From an uncultured Lachnospiraceae bacterium (GTDB lineage Bacteria > Bacillota > Clostridia > Lachnospirales > Lachnospiraceae), in NCBI GenBank assembly GCA_947577185.1, contig CANPUE010000004.1, positions 62,001 through 126,000 of the forward strand: a stretch of 64,000 bases of DNA, given 5' to 3'. The translations under genes and the position numbers were made by a program. The notes beneath the pieces were generated by a model. It was not told the DNA's origin. It made no database searches and saw only the letters and a program-made list of their open reading frames with translations. This document shows, in pieces, positions 29,288 to 37,816 of the stretch. How positions within the stretch are numbered: the first letter of the stretch is position 1; every line of letters starts with the position of its first letter.

Positions 29288-29640
29288 GCTGTCATCCTCC
29301 CTGATCCAGCCGTCTCACGGTAATTCCGTTTACCGTTTTGCTTCCTTTACCCGAGCCCGATTTAAAAATTTCAGAACCGGCACAATGTTTATTATTTATT
29401 TTATCGGCCAAATCATGCGGAAAAATAACGTTCCGGCGGACTTTTCAAGTCAATTTAGACGCGTTTCACGCAATCAAAACCCCCTTCATGATTATCTCTT
29501 TCCAAATATTCCTTTTTCAATATTTCTTTTTAAAGCAGGGCGGATCCCCCGTCCGTTTCGACAGGTATCCGCCTCTTTTGTCTGTGTCGTCTGTGCCGCG
29601 CAGCCGTTCCGGCAGGCTGCCTTTCCACTGTCCGCAGAAA
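29288..29640. other. Gene-free stretch with one hairpin
   Basis: This 353-base region has no convincing ORF with a ribosome binding site. It holds one inverted repeat (GGCGGAT 29539-29545 with ATCCGCC 29567-29573) 65 nt past the deacetylase stop. That may terminate the deacetylase transcript, though no strong U-run follows on the minus strand. AT-rich sequence at 29380-29530 probably carries the promoter of the coiled-coil gene. Confidence 0.5.
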
Positions 29641-30147
29641 TCAGTTCTGCAGTTCCCCAATCTGCCGCCCTTCATGGTCAAGATGATAATTGTCTCTGTA
29701 AATCAGCTCCGAGATTGGCACCAGTTCATACCCCTGCTCCTGCAGCGTCGTGATCAGGGTTTCAAGCGCCTGCGCCGTGAATTTGGCCCCATTATGACAC
29801 AGAATGATACTGCCGTTTCCCAGGTGCTTGTGCTGTGTTACTGTTTTGATTATGGAATCGACACCATAATCTTTCCAGTCGAGAGAATCCACATCCCATT
29901 GAATCGGATAGTACCCGCACTTTTTTGCTACCTTTATGACATCATTGTCATAATCTCCGTAAGGCGGGCGAAACAGGAACATTTCATAGCCAGTCAGTTC
30001 CTGCACTTTTTTATGTACTGTCATCAGTTCCTCTTCGCACTCACTGTCGGATAACTGTGACATGTTTTTATGGTTCTCGCTGTGGTTTCCCAGATCGTGG
30101 CCATCCGCCAGAATCGCCTTCACATCGTCCGGGTAAGCTTCTACCCA
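29641..30147 (-). pseudogene. PdaB-like polysaccharide deacetylase, C-terminal segment
   Basis: This is the third and last piece (169 codons with stop) of a split NodB-fold deacetylase. It begins at WVEAYPDDVKAIL and holds motif 2 (NHSENH), motif 3 (RPPYGDYD), motif 4 (WDVDSLDW) and motif 5 (LCHNG), all intact. It lacks its own start and ribosome binding site. The true upstream codons lie at 33531-33611 and 39540-39905, beyond two elements. Joined, the three segments make one 317-residue frame without a stop. The family acts on peptidoglycan or related polymers and includes sporulation PdaB proteins. Whether it is dead or restored by excision is unknown. Confidence 0.88.
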
Positions 30148-31699
30148 CCCTGAAAGGCATATCATAACTTTTTTTCCGCCGTGTGTGATCAAACTCTGCC
30201 GTCACAAACTCTGTGTTATCCAAAAAGTCAAAATAGAAGTCTAAACGCTTTTCATATACCATGATACGCTCCAGATGAGCACACAAAAGGGGCACCTCTA
30301 TGCCCTTTTCTCTCTTTTCCAAAAAGAGCGTCCGCACCCGGTTCAAACGAAAAGACAAAGCCTCCTTATCTTCTTTTGTTCTCAGGTCTTCTTCTTTTTC
30401 CTTCAACATCGTCAACTGCCTTGTAATGTCTTCCATCCTGGAACGATAATCCGATCGCGTGATCGTACCGTCTAATACAAGATCCATCAAAGTTTCTTTT
30501 CTTTTGCGAAGCTGTTCTGTCTGCCGCCGGATATCTTCCGGCTCTGCTTTCCTGCCGGAGTCAGACAATCTTTCATAAATGATTCTGATACAGCGGCTTA
30601 GCAATTGTTCGATCCTGTCTTCTGCCAACAGCTGTCTGCCTGCCTGTTCCAGAAAAGACAGCAGATCGGCTTCCTTTAGATGCATGGAAGCGCACTTTGT
30701 GCCTGCTTTTTGCTCCTCCCGGACAGAGCGCACCCCCTCACTGCAATACCAGTAGATCCCCTGCACTCTCTTGTTGCGCCAGTATTTCGAACCGCATACG
30801 CCGCAGATGATCTTTGAGGAAAGAAGCGTATTTCCCCTGTTTATGCCGCCAGTATGCGGCCTGCCTGTTGTCTTCCTGCTATCAATCTGCGCATTTGCCT
30901 TTTCCCACAGATCATCAGGCACGATCCGCGGCACGATCCCTTCCCGGTAGATCCATTCGCTCTGCGGGTTTTTGACCGTCTTTTTGGCCTCAAAATCAAA
31001 ATGTTGTTTATTCATCACCGCAGTTCCTTTATAGAGCGGGTTTTTGACGATCGCCCGTATGGTATTTTCGGATAACGTATTGCCATTGCGGTTTCGTATC
31101 CCTTCCTCCCGCAGCACTCTGGCGGCCGCCCGCCCCCCGAGACCATCGGCAAACAGTTGATAGATATGGAGGATCATCGCCGCTTCTCCTTTCTCTATGA
31201 AGATTTGCCCATCCCGGGTGCGGTATCCCCATGTGCGGTTTGTCAGGATCGGCTTTCCTTTTTCCTGCCGCCTCTTTTGCGCCGCATTGCCTTTTCTGCT
31301 CAGGTCGCGGCTGTATTCTTCCGCCATCATGGCTTTGATCCCAAATAAAAATTTATTTTTCGCATCAAAAAAGGTATTTTCCAGATACAGGTATAATTTT
31401 TTCTGATACTGAATGATCTCATTCAGAAACAGATACCAGTCCATCGTGTTGCGTTGTAACCGCGACTGGTCTTTGGCCACGATAACATCAAATCTGTCTT
31501 TCCTGATATCCTCCAGCATTCTTCTATATTCGTTTCTCTTCCTGGTCTGTGTGCCCGTGATCCCCTTATCTATGTATTCATCCACCAGAATCCATCCCTT
31601 TGCGCTGATAATATCCCGGTTTTCTTCAATCTGTTTCTCGACTGCATGCAGCTGTTCTTCCTCCTCCGTGCTCACCCTCGCGTAAAATACGGCTCTCAT
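30068..31699 (-). CDS. Large serine recombinase of element 1
   Basis: This 543-residue protein has an N-terminal resolvase catalytic domain (nucleophile Ser in FYARVSTEEEE; RLQRN arginines), a recombinase domain (TWGYRTRDGQIFIEKGE), a zinc-ribbon with CGVCGSKYW, and a coiled-coil tail. It should integrate and excise element 1. Its last ~23 codons and stop lie in host deacetylase DNA read in another frame. In the excised circle the same frame would instead run to a TAA inside the MATE terminator region. AGGGGGAGGTAAAA precedes the ATG, and a small ORF ends 12 nt upstream. Confidence 0.92.
   Translation of the reverse strand: MRAVFYARVSTEEEEQLHAVEKQIEENRDIISAKGWILVDEYIDKGITGTQTRKRNEYRRMLEDIRKDRFDVIVAKDQSRLQRNTMDWYLFLNEIIQYQKKLYLYLENTFFDAKNKFLFGIKAMMAEEYSRDLSRKGNAAQKRRQEKGKPILTNRTWGYRTRDGQIFIEKGEAAMILHIYQLFADGLGGRAAARVLREEGIRNRNGNTLSENTIRAIVKNPLYKGTAVMNKQHFDFEAKKTVKNPQSEWIYREGIVPRIVPDDLWEKANAQIDSRKTTGRPHTGGINRGNTLLSSKIICGVCGSKYWRNKRVQGIYWYCSEGVRSVREEQKAGTKCASMHLKEADLLSFLEQAGRQLLAEDRIEQLLSRCIRIIYERLSDSGRKAEPEDIRRQTEQLRKRKETLMDLVLDGTITRSDYRSRMEDITRQLTMLKEKEEDLRTKEDKEALSFRLNRVRTLFLEKREKGIEVPLLCAHLERIMVYEKRLDFYFDFLDNTEFVTAEFDHTRRKKSYDMPFRVGRSLPGRCEGDSGGWPRSGKPQREP
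30144..30147. other. Element 1 left attachment core
   Basis: CCCA (TGGG on the coding strand) at the host/element boundary. It is shared with 33527-33530. Host codons for Trp-Val-Glu lie to the left. Confidence 0.8.
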
Positions 31700-31711
31700 T
31701 TTTACCTCCCC

Positions 31712-31843
31712 CTAACGTCTCTGGTACAGAGCTGTCTTGTATTCCTCCTGCGTAATGAGCGCATATTTTTTCATAAGATCCAGCAAGTACCTGACCACTT
31801 CTTTTTCATCGTCCTGTGAGATCGCAAAAAGCTCTTCTTTCAA
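31712..31843 (-). CDS. Small ORF before recombinase (possible RDF)
   Basis: A 43-codon frame starts at TTG (31843) after GAGGAGAG and encodes KEELFAISQDDEKEVVRYLL and further charged helical residues, ending QRR. It stops 12 nt before the recombinase start, so the two are co-transcribed. Size and position suit a recombination directionality factor or regulator, but no family is recognised. Confidence 0.55.
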   Translation of the reverse strand: MKEELFAISQDDEKEVVRYLLDLMKKYALITQEEYKTALYQRR

Positions 31844-31895
31844 AGATCTCTCCTCATTAAAATAGAATTATTACTAAGTCTATTCAGGAAATAAC

Positions 31896-31923
31896 GAAAC
31901 TATCATTATGGAAACTATCATTA
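31896..31923. repeat. Tandem 13-bp direct repeat
   Basis: GAAACTATCATTA occurs at 31896-31908 and 31911-31923, a 15-bp period. It lies between the divergent recombinase and MATE transcription units and looks like a tandem operator or protein-binding site. Confidence 0.75.
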
Positions 31924-31967
31924 ATTAATCTCCGGCGTCTTATTTTCCCGATGGCCCTCTTCCGGTC

Positions 31968-31996
31968 TTGAAAATACTTTTCCAATAAAATATAAT
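31968..31996 (+). promoter_or_regulatory. Promoter of MATE gene
   Basis: TTGAAA (31968-31973), a 17-nt spacer, and a perfect TATAAT (31991-31996). Start near 32003 gives a leader of about 85 nt. Confidence 0.8.
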
Positions 31997-32008
31997 AAAA
32001 AATAATGA

Positions 32009-32063
32009 CCTGCGAAGCAGATGGCCTGTCGTTCTATTAGAAGATCAGGCAAAATATCGCAGG
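32009..32063 (+). ncRNA. Structured 5' leader of MATE gene
   Basis: The leader RNA can fold into one long imperfect hairpin: CCTGCGA (32009-32015) with TCGCAGG (32057-32063), then GCCTG (32024-32028) with CAGGC (32046-32050), then TTCT with AGAA around an AUU loop. It ends 25 nt before the start codon, close to the GGGGCGGG ribosome site. It resembles a riboswitch-like or regulatory leader, but I could not match it to a known class. Confidence 0.5.
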
Positions 32064-32087
32064 AAAAAGCAGACGGGGCGGGATCAC

Positions 32088-33479
32088 ATGGAACAGAATA
32101 CACAAAGTACACAGAACATAAAAGAACACAAAAAGAAAAAACACAGCAAAGAAAACATCCGGATCACGTTCAACATGGCGTGGCCTTCCATCGTTGAGTC
32201 TTTCTTCGTGGCTTTCGCGGGCCTGGTGGACTCACTGATGGTCAGTTCGCTCGGATCCTATGCGGTCGCCGCCGTAGGACTCACGACACAGCCGAAATTT
32301 ATCGGTCTGTCTTTATTTTTTGCCCTGAATGTGTCGATCTCTGCTCTGGTAGCCAGAAGACGCGGGGAAGAAAAACCGGAAGACGCGAACCGTATTCTGA
32401 GCACTGCTCTTGCCTTTATTCTCGCGGCCGCAGTGATCTTGAGCATCCTGTTCGTAGCGCTGGCAAGTCCTATCATCCATCTGTGCGGCTCTACGCCGGA
32501 AACGCATGACAGCGCGGTTGCCTACTTCCGCATCATCATGGGCGGCATGATCTTCAACTGTATCCAGATGGGAATCAACTCCGCGCAAAGAGGCGCGGGC
32601 AATACGAAGATCACGATGCGCACCAATGTGACTTCCAACACGATCAATATCCTTTTTAACTATCTGCTGATTAACGGACACTTTGGGTTTCCGGCGCTGG
32701 GGATCCACGGCGCAGCGCTGGCAACAGTTCTCGGAACGGTGGTTGCAAGTGTTATGAGTGTTCTTTCCATTTTAAAACCGGATGGATTTATCAGTCTGCC
32801 CTATATTGTCAAAAACAGGATCTTCCCTGCCATGACGGCTTTTGTCCATCTGGTCAGGGTCGGTTACAGTGTTTTCTTTGAACAGCTCCTTATGCGGATC
32901 GGCTTCATGATGACTGCCATCATGGCCGCCAAACAGGGCACGGATGCGATGGCCGCCCATCAGGTCGGCATGAATATCATGGGGCTTTCCTTCTCCTTTG
33001 GAGACGGTTTACAGTCTGCGGCAGTCGCTTTGATCGGGCGCAGTCTCGGCGCCAAAGACGAAGAACTCGCCAAGGAATACGGACGTATCTGCAGAATGTT
33101 CGGCGCAGCGATTGCCGCGTTCCTTACCGTCGTCTATTTTTTCGGCGCCAGACCTCTCATGAGCCTTTTCTTCGTGGAGGAACATATCGTCTCTATCGGC
33201 GTGGGCATCATGAGAGTCATCATCCTCGTAGTCGTGTTCCAGATCTGTCAGGTCGTGTACATGGGCTGTCTGCGCGGTGCGGGGGATACTCTCTATACCG
33301 CGGTCGCTTCCACAATCAGCGTGACCTTTATCCGTACAATCGCCTCATATCTGGGCGGCTACATATTTGGACTTGGTATCGTGGGCATCTGGCTTGGCGT
33401 TCTGGCGGATCAGGTTTCCCGGTTCATCTTTGCCTCAACGCGGTTTAAAAAAGGAAAATGGACGCAGATTCAGATATAG
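32088..33479 (+). CDS. MATE family efflux transporter
   Basis: This 463-residue protein has twelve predicted membrane segments in two homologous halves and MATE landmarks (MAWPSIVESFFVAFAGLVDS, INSAQRGAGNTKITM, MGCLRGAGDTLYTA). It exports cationic or aromatic compounds using Na+ or H+ gradients. It is the cargo gene of element 1, transcribed away from the recombinase from its own promoter. The stop codon lies inside its terminator hairpin. The substrate cannot be read from sequence. Confidence 0.93.
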   Translation: MEQNTQSTQNIKEHKKKKHSKENIRITFNMAWPSIVESFFVAFAGLVDSLMVSSLGSYAVAAVGLTTQPKFIGLSLFFALNVSISALVARRRGEEKPEDANRILSTALAFILAAAVILSILFVALASPIIHLCGSTPETHDSAVAYFRIIMGGMIFNCIQMGINSAQRGAGNTKITMRTNVTSNTINILFNYLLINGHFGFPALGIHGAALATVLGTVVASVMSVLSILKPDGFISLPYIVKNRIFPAMTAFVHLVRVGYSVFFEQLLMRIGFMMTAIMAAKQGTDAMAAHQVGMNIMGLSFSFGDGLQSAAVALIGRSLGAKDEELAKEYGRICRMFGAAIAAFLTVVYFFGARPLMSLFFVEEHIVSIGVGIMRVIILVVVFQICQVVYMGCLRGAGDTLYTAVASTISVTFIRTIASYLGGYIFGLGIVGIWLGVLADQVSRFIFASTRFKKGKWTQIQI

Positions 33480-33506
33480 TCTGAATCGCGTCCATTTTTC
33501 TTTTTT
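33459..33506 (+). terminator. Bidirectional terminator after MATE gene
   Basis: TGGACGC-GATTCAGA pairs with TCTGAATC-GCGTCCA around a short loop, followed by TTTTTCTTTTTT. On the other strand TTTTCCTTTTTT follows the stem, so it can work both ways. It overlaps the MATE stop codon. Confidence 0.9.
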
Positions 33507-33526
33507 CATATATGCCCATTTGACTG

Positions 33527-33530
33527 CCCA
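33527..33530. other. Element 1 right attachment core
   Basis: CCCA at the boundary to the 81-nt middle deacetylase segment; the partner of 30144-30147. Host codons for Met-Thr-Gly-Gly lie to the right. Confidence 0.8.
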
Positions 33531-33611
33531 TCCTCCGGTCATAAAAAACGTTACCTTTACGTTATGATCTTTGAGGATCTCCAGTATTTTGGGCGTATCT
33601 TCATTCCCCCA
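33531..33611 (-). pseudogene. PdaB-like deacetylase, 27-codon middle segment
   Basis: Exactly 81 nt of host gene lie stranded between two elements. They encode WGNEDTPKILEIL, then KDHNVKVTFFMTGG, the strand and helix that follow NodB motif 1. The reading frame is continuous with 39540-39905 upstream and 29641-30147 downstream once both elements are removed. No start codon or ribosome site of its own is present. The conservation of frame in so short a segment is the clearest sign that two separate precise insertions occurred in one gene. Confidence 0.88.
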
Positions 33612-35088
33612 GGGGGATGCCAAATTGCGGTAACGGACAGTGTGTCGTATATCTGCCGTCTTCCTGCCGCGTGATCATAAGCGGCCGCAGGGCGCATGCC
33701 GTAACCTTACATCCTGTCGGAGTACGCGATACGATAAATTCCGCCACGCCGCCCTTTATGCAGGATGTTTCATTCTGCGCACTCATAAAATTGCCGAGCG
33801 AATAATAAACTAACATCCGGTGCCCCCCTTCGCCTTCCAGAAAAGTATAAGGCTGGAGAACATGCGGATGTGTCCCGACGGTCACATCAACCCTGCTTTC
33901 CAGAAAAATCTGTGTCCATTTTTGCTGGAGTTCATCGGGTTTCTTTGCATATTCTGTGCCCCAATGGACAAAAACAATGACAAAATCTGTCTCTTCCTTC
34001 GCTTTGGCAATACTTTCCCTGATCTTTTCCTCATCTTTGAGCAAGTGCACCATGTACGGGTTTTCCTCCGGTATTCTGATTCCGTTTGTTCCATAGGTAT
34101 AGTTGAACAAAGCGAACCGTATCCCGTTTGCTGAAATCACTTCATAAGGCTTTTCTTCTGTTTCTTCGTCTGTCTGAATACCAAGACAGACGATATCCCG
34201 CCCTTCAAAAAAGTGTTTCGTTGTCTGGATTCCCTCTGTGCCCCTGTCGAGCGCATGGTTGGTCGCACACGTCACAACACGGAAACCGGCGTCAGCAATC
34301 GCCTCTCCCACCTGAATGGGCGTGCCGAATCTCGGATAATCACCATACCTGGCCGGTTCGTCTGTAAGCGGCGTTTCCTGATTGAGGATACAGACCTCAT
34401 TCCGGTCCAGGATGTTTCGGACATCATCAAATAGAAAATCAAAGGAACCGCCGTTTTGCAGGCCGTATCTGTAAATCGGCTCATGAATCAGGTTATCTCC
34501 GAATACCGCAAATGAAACGTCCGTCTCTTCCCTGGAAAATCCCCAGGAATCCCACACCCATCTGCTGCTGCGGCCATCAGGCTGTGTGAGCCAGAGACGG
34601 CTTCGGGTCGGTATTGACGCATCAAGGCTCAGCCTGACGACATCCGGCCCGATATAAGAAGACATCCATTTTGACGTTACGCCGTCCGCCCCGTACTCAT
34701 ATACGAAAATGTGCTGAGACCATTTTCTTTCATCTTTCTCGACCCAAAACGGTCTGTGACGGCCATACCGCCCGATTTTCCAACAGAGCAATATCAGCTC
34801 TTCCTCTCCGTCACCGTCGATATCGCCGGAAACCGCCGACTGCACTTTGATCCCGGCCGGAGAAGTCCACAGACAGGTATTCTCCCGTAAAATACAGACA
34901 GACTTCTTTTCCAGCCGTATCTCAAACTGTTCCTGTGCAGATTGGTTTTCTGTGAAGAAAGTACCGCTCTCCCAAGTGATCCAGCGCGGTAAAAAGAAGC
35001 CGCCTTTCCATAAAAGAAACAAGACGGCTCCCATACCTGCAGCCGCGGCTAAGAAAACTGCCGCTGTAATACCTGCTTTTCTTACCAT
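33601..35088 (-). CDS. CapA-family membrane-anchored protein
   Basis: This 495-residue protein has an N-terminal membrane helix (~8-28), an integrin-like DxDGDGEEELILL repeat domain, and a CapA/PgsA metallophosphoesterase-like domain. That domain includes FAVFGDNLIHEPIY, NQETPLTD, ATNHALDRGTEG and VFVHWGTEY. Relatives take part in poly-gamma-glutamate or capsule production. The stop codon TGA is made only by host DNA: the last codons CTG GGG GAA TGA cross the element 2 boundary. In a circular form the frame would end after two Arg codons instead. It lies 16 nt downstream of the DUF3160 gene. Confidence 0.87.
   Translation of the reverse strand: MVRKAGITAAVFLAAAAGMGAVLFLLWKGGFFLPRWITWESGTFFTENQSAQEQFEIRLEKKSVCILRENTCLWTSPAGIKVQSAVSGDIDGDGEEELILLCWKIGRYGRHRPFWVEKDERKWSQHIFVYEYGADGVTSKWMSSYIGPDVVRLSLDASIPTRSRLWLTQPDGRSSRWVWDSWGFSREETDVSFAVFGDNLIHEPIYRYGLQNGGSFDFLFDDVRNILDRNEVCILNQETPLTDEPARYGDYPRFGTPIQVGEAIADAGFRVVTCATNHALDRGTEGIQTTKHFFEGRDIVCLGIQTDEETEEKPYEVISANGIRFALFNYTYGTNGIRIPEENPYMVHLLKDEEKIRESIAKAKEETDFVIVFVHWGTEYAKKPDELQQKWTQIFLESRVDVTVGTHPHVLQPYTFLEGEGGHRMLVYYSLGNFMSAQNETSCIKGGVAEFIVSRTPTGCKVTACALRPLMITRQEDGRYTTHCPLPQFGIPLGE
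33607..33611. other. Element 2 left attachment core
   Basis: CCCCA (TGGGG on the coding strand) shared with 39535-39539. An inward arm GCGGTAA lies at 33627-33633. Confidence 0.8.
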
Positions 35089-35103
35089 TTTAATCTGTCC
35101 TCA

Positions 35104-37386
35104 TTAAAATTCAAAGCGGTAACTGTCAGTCCAGCCCGGCTGTGTGAAAGGCTTCTCTCCAAAATTGAAGTTTCCGTCCTCATCCGGTGAAACCCCCATT
35201 AACTGACGCCACTTTGTATCTGTCATCCGCTCTTCCATTGGCTGCGTAAACTGATAAAATGTATAGACGCTGCCTCTTGCAATCTTTTTCTTTCCTGCAA
35301 CATTCACAACGACATAAATCACAGAAGGGTCTCCTGTCGCGGCCTCTAAAACCGTACCATTGGGATCGGTCGCGATATCCACAACAAGCGCCGCGGGAAA
35401 TGCCTGCGAGCAGATCGTCTCCTCAGGCGTACTCTCTTCTTTATAAGTTTCATACCAGAAATGTTCGATATTTCCGCCGTACGCCCTGACAAATTCATTT
35501 TCCTCATCCGTCAGAGGCTCATTCTGCAATTCTTTGACTGATATAGTCAATAACCAGTCTGCCATCTGAGACAGTCTGTCCAAATTCTCTTCGTCCGACG
35601 CCCCCAACATGCCGTACTTTTTCAGTCCCTGCGCCGTCTGCTGTGCGAGGCGGACAAAACGCGAATAAACAAGCGGTTCCGGCTCCACATAGCCCCTGTC
35701 ATCAATATCCGCATCGCCGCCGCCCATCTCAGCGATCACCTGTTTGGAATAAAGAACCGTATCATGTTTTAACTCCGTAAAACTGCCTGCAAAACATTCA
35801 AGATCCTTTTTCACCCACTCTTCATTCTGCATGAATACGGGATATCCTTCTCCTTTTACATCAAGCAGGGGACGAAGCGTATGCAGCCAGCCGGCATACA
35901 GGCTTGCAGACCACAAAGGCCCCTTATCATCCGCCAGCTTCTCCCGCAGCAGATTCATATTCTCTGTATATCCTTCATAGTCCGCCGCACCGCTCTCTTC
36001 CAGAATGCGAAGCGCACAGTCGCTGCCCAGCGCCGCCGGCACATCGAGCACATCCGGAAGCATACGAAGATCTCCCGCAGCATTTTTATTCACATCACTG
36101 TAGATGAGTTTCTGCATGATCGAAGCATCTATGGAAAACCGCTGTCCCATAAAACGGAATCCGCGGATCACATTGTCTTCCCCCTGCACAATCGGAATGG
36201 AATTGATCTGCGGCTGAGGGAGAACCGCCGTCAGCTCATGGAATTTCGTAAAAGCCTCTTTCTGTGAAAGCAGGTCCTCAATTGTGACTTGCTCCCCGTA
36301 AGCTTCACGCGCTGCCGACGCATATTCGCTTACTCCCATATCATCACTCGCTCCTGCAAAAAACGATGTCACGGCATAAACTGACTGCCAGAGTTCACTG
36401 GCCCGTTCATCTTCCATAAGCGCGCAGGTCATTAAGAGCGCACTTCTGTCCAGATCCTCATCTTTCTGTTCAAAATGAATTCTGCCATACCACATCATGG
36501 CTTTGAAATATTGCGAAAGCCCGCTCTCCGCCTCATAATAACCGCGGGGAATATATTGTGTATAATCCTCCTCATCTCCTGTGATTCCGGAATACTGGAT
36601 TCCTCCGGCATCTTCAATCCGTGTCATTTCATCCCTGACAAGATCCTCCACATCCGCGGTCACTTCCGTCCCATCCTCCAGCAGTTTTGCACCTACGCCG
36701 AAAAACGCTGCATTGCGTCTCGCCGCACTTTCCCACTCACTCCCTTTTAGTTTCTCATACTGCGCAGTACTGCCCTCCAGCATCCGCACACTCAATTCTG
36801 TAAGACTGTCCGTGAGATACTCCCGTTCGATATTTTTTAAAAGGTGGCTGAAATATAAATGATATGTATGCATGAGAGAATCAACGGTTATAAAATTCGG
36901 AATCAGACTGTATCTGTTGTATTCATAAACTTCGTAAAACTCACGGCCTGCGTCTCCGAACACCACAAAACCATTTCGGGCCAGTTTGTCCCTCATTTCA
37001 TCCTCAAAATAAAACTGTTCTCTGTTTTCCACATCGCTCAAATCCGGAGCGATCGTATAAGGTTCCACACAAGGCGTTACCAAAACAGGTTCTTCCTCAA
37101 TGCGCTCTGTCAGCAGCGGTCTCTCCCCTCCTGAAAGTCCGCTCTGCCCTGCCGGAATCTCCTGCGTCAGTGTGCCTTCCCCGTCCTCCTGTTGATCCGG
37201 CGTATTCTGCTTCGATTCCGCATCATCAGACTCCGCTGTTTCTCTTTCCGAATGTACGGCGCTCTGATCCGCACTCCCCGTGTTATTCTCTGCCTCTTGT
37301 GCCGCACATGCGCTCATAAGGGCTGCCGCCAGCAGCAATGCTGTGATCTGTTTCACCTTTCTTTGTCTGGTGCCTTTTCTTTGCAT
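35104..37386 (-). CDS. DUF3160 lipoprotein
   Basis: The ATG at 37386 follows GGGGGGAAGGGTG and starts a lipoprotein signal (lipobox MSAC), so the longer frame upstream is rejected. The product is about 760 residues: an acidic Gln/Glu/Ser linker, then a large DUF3160-type body (FVVFGDAGREFYEVYEYNRY, ITVDSLMHTYHLYFSHLL, LYAGWLHTLRPLL, LVVDIATDPNGTVLEAATG). The family has no established activity. It is upstream of and likely co-transcribed with the CapA gene, as cargo of element 2. Confidence 0.85.
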   Translation of the reverse strand: MQRKGTRQRKVKQITALLLAAALMSACAAQEAENNTGSADQSAVHSERETAESDDAESKQNTPDQQEDGEGTLTQEIPAGQSGLSGGERPLLTERIEEEPVLVTPCVEPYTIAPDLSDVENREQFYFEDEMRDKLARNGFVVFGDAGREFYEVYEYNRYSLIPNFITVDSLMHTYHLYFSHLLKNIEREYLTDSLTELSVRMLEGSTAQYEKLKGSEWESAARRNAAFFGVGAKLLEDGTEVTADVEDLVRDEMTRIEDAGGIQYSGITGDEEDYTQYIPRGYYEAESGLSQYFKAMMWYGRIHFEQKDEDLDRSALLMTCALMEDERASELWQSVYAVTSFFAGASDDMGVSEYASAAREAYGEQVTIEDLLSQKEAFTKFHELTAVLPQPQINSIPIVQGEDNVIRGFRFMGQRFSIDASIMQKLIYSDVNKNAAGDLRMLPDVLDVPAALGSDCALRILEESGAADYEGYTENMNLLREKLADDKGPLWSASLYAGWLHTLRPLLDVKGEGYPVFMQNEEWVKKDLECFAGSFTELKHDTVLYSKQVIAEMGGGDADIDDRGYVEPEPLVYSRFVRLAQQTAQGLKKYGMLGASDEENLDRLSQMADWLLTISVKELQNEPLTDEENEFVRAYGGNIEHFWYETYKEESTPEETICSQAFPAALVVDIATDPNGTVLEAATGDPSVIYVVVNVAGKKKIARGSVYTFYQFTQPMEERMTDTKWRQLMGVSPDEDGNFNFGEKPFTQPGWTDSYRFEF

Positions 37387-37657
37387 CACCCTTCCCCCCT
37401 TCTTCGTGATCAGATTTTGCTTTTTCAGTATAGCACACTCTGATTTCAAAAACAATCGGCCGCACACAGAGGAGCAAAGCATATCTCCTTTCGCAGGCAG
37501 CCGCTATCCCTTATTAGCGCGGCAGCTAAATGTATGAAACCCCTGTCCGCCATTTTATCCCAAAATAATTTAGTATATTGGATAAGCAGTATCGAATATG
37601 CTGTTATGAACAGGTTGTATACCTTTTTAATTGATTCTATGCAGGAGGGATCGCCGA

Positions 37658-37810
37658 TTGAAAAATGGCAGGCAGGAAACAATACGCTATACCATTGAAA
37701 GAGAATTTTTAGCCAAAATCACTGTCGCAGAACTTGTAAACCGAATGATTCAGACCCATGCACAAGAACAGACAAAAAAGGAAGCGGCAGGGGAAGCGGT
37801 TGAAAGGTAA
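37658..37810 (+). CDS. Small ORF before recombinase 2
   Basis: A 50-codon frame starts at TTG (37658) after GCAGGAGGG. It reads KNGRQETIRYTIEREFLAKI, then TVAELVNRMIQTH and a charged tail. It stops 6 nt before the recombinase ATG, indicating translational coupling. The position matches the small ORF of element 1, though the sequences differ. Candidate directionality factor; no family recognised. Confidence 0.6.
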   Translation: MKNGRQETIRYTIEREFLAKITVAELVNRMIQTHAQEQTKKEAAGEAVER

Positions 37811-37816
37811 ACGATT

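Larger units (their letters stand above)
30148..33530. mobile_element. Element 1: serine recombinase plus MATE pump
   Basis: A 3383-bp insertion in the deacetylase gene between Gly-Gly and Trp-Val codons. The ends were found because removing it rejoins the host frame exactly (GGA TGG GTA GAA) over the shared core TGGG. Inside each end, oppositely oriented ATATGCC-type arms flank the core at slightly different distances (30156-30162 and 33510-33516). It carries one large serine recombinase, a 43-codon small ORF, a 13-bp direct repeat, and a MATE efflux gene with its own promoter, leader and terminator. No transposase, conjugation or replication gene is present, so it is a minimal integrative cassette. 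Confidence 0.85.

Noticed and set aside
32009..32063. Fluoride, guanidine or preQ1 riboswitch
   Set aside because: A GATGGCCT segment recalls fluoride riboswitches, but the required pseudoknot partners are not present; no class fits.
33435..33623. 62-codon minus-strand frame containing WGNEDTPKILEIL
   Set aside because: Not a gene on its own: its start lies in element 2 and its end in element 1. Only the 81 nt of 33531-33611 are host gene.
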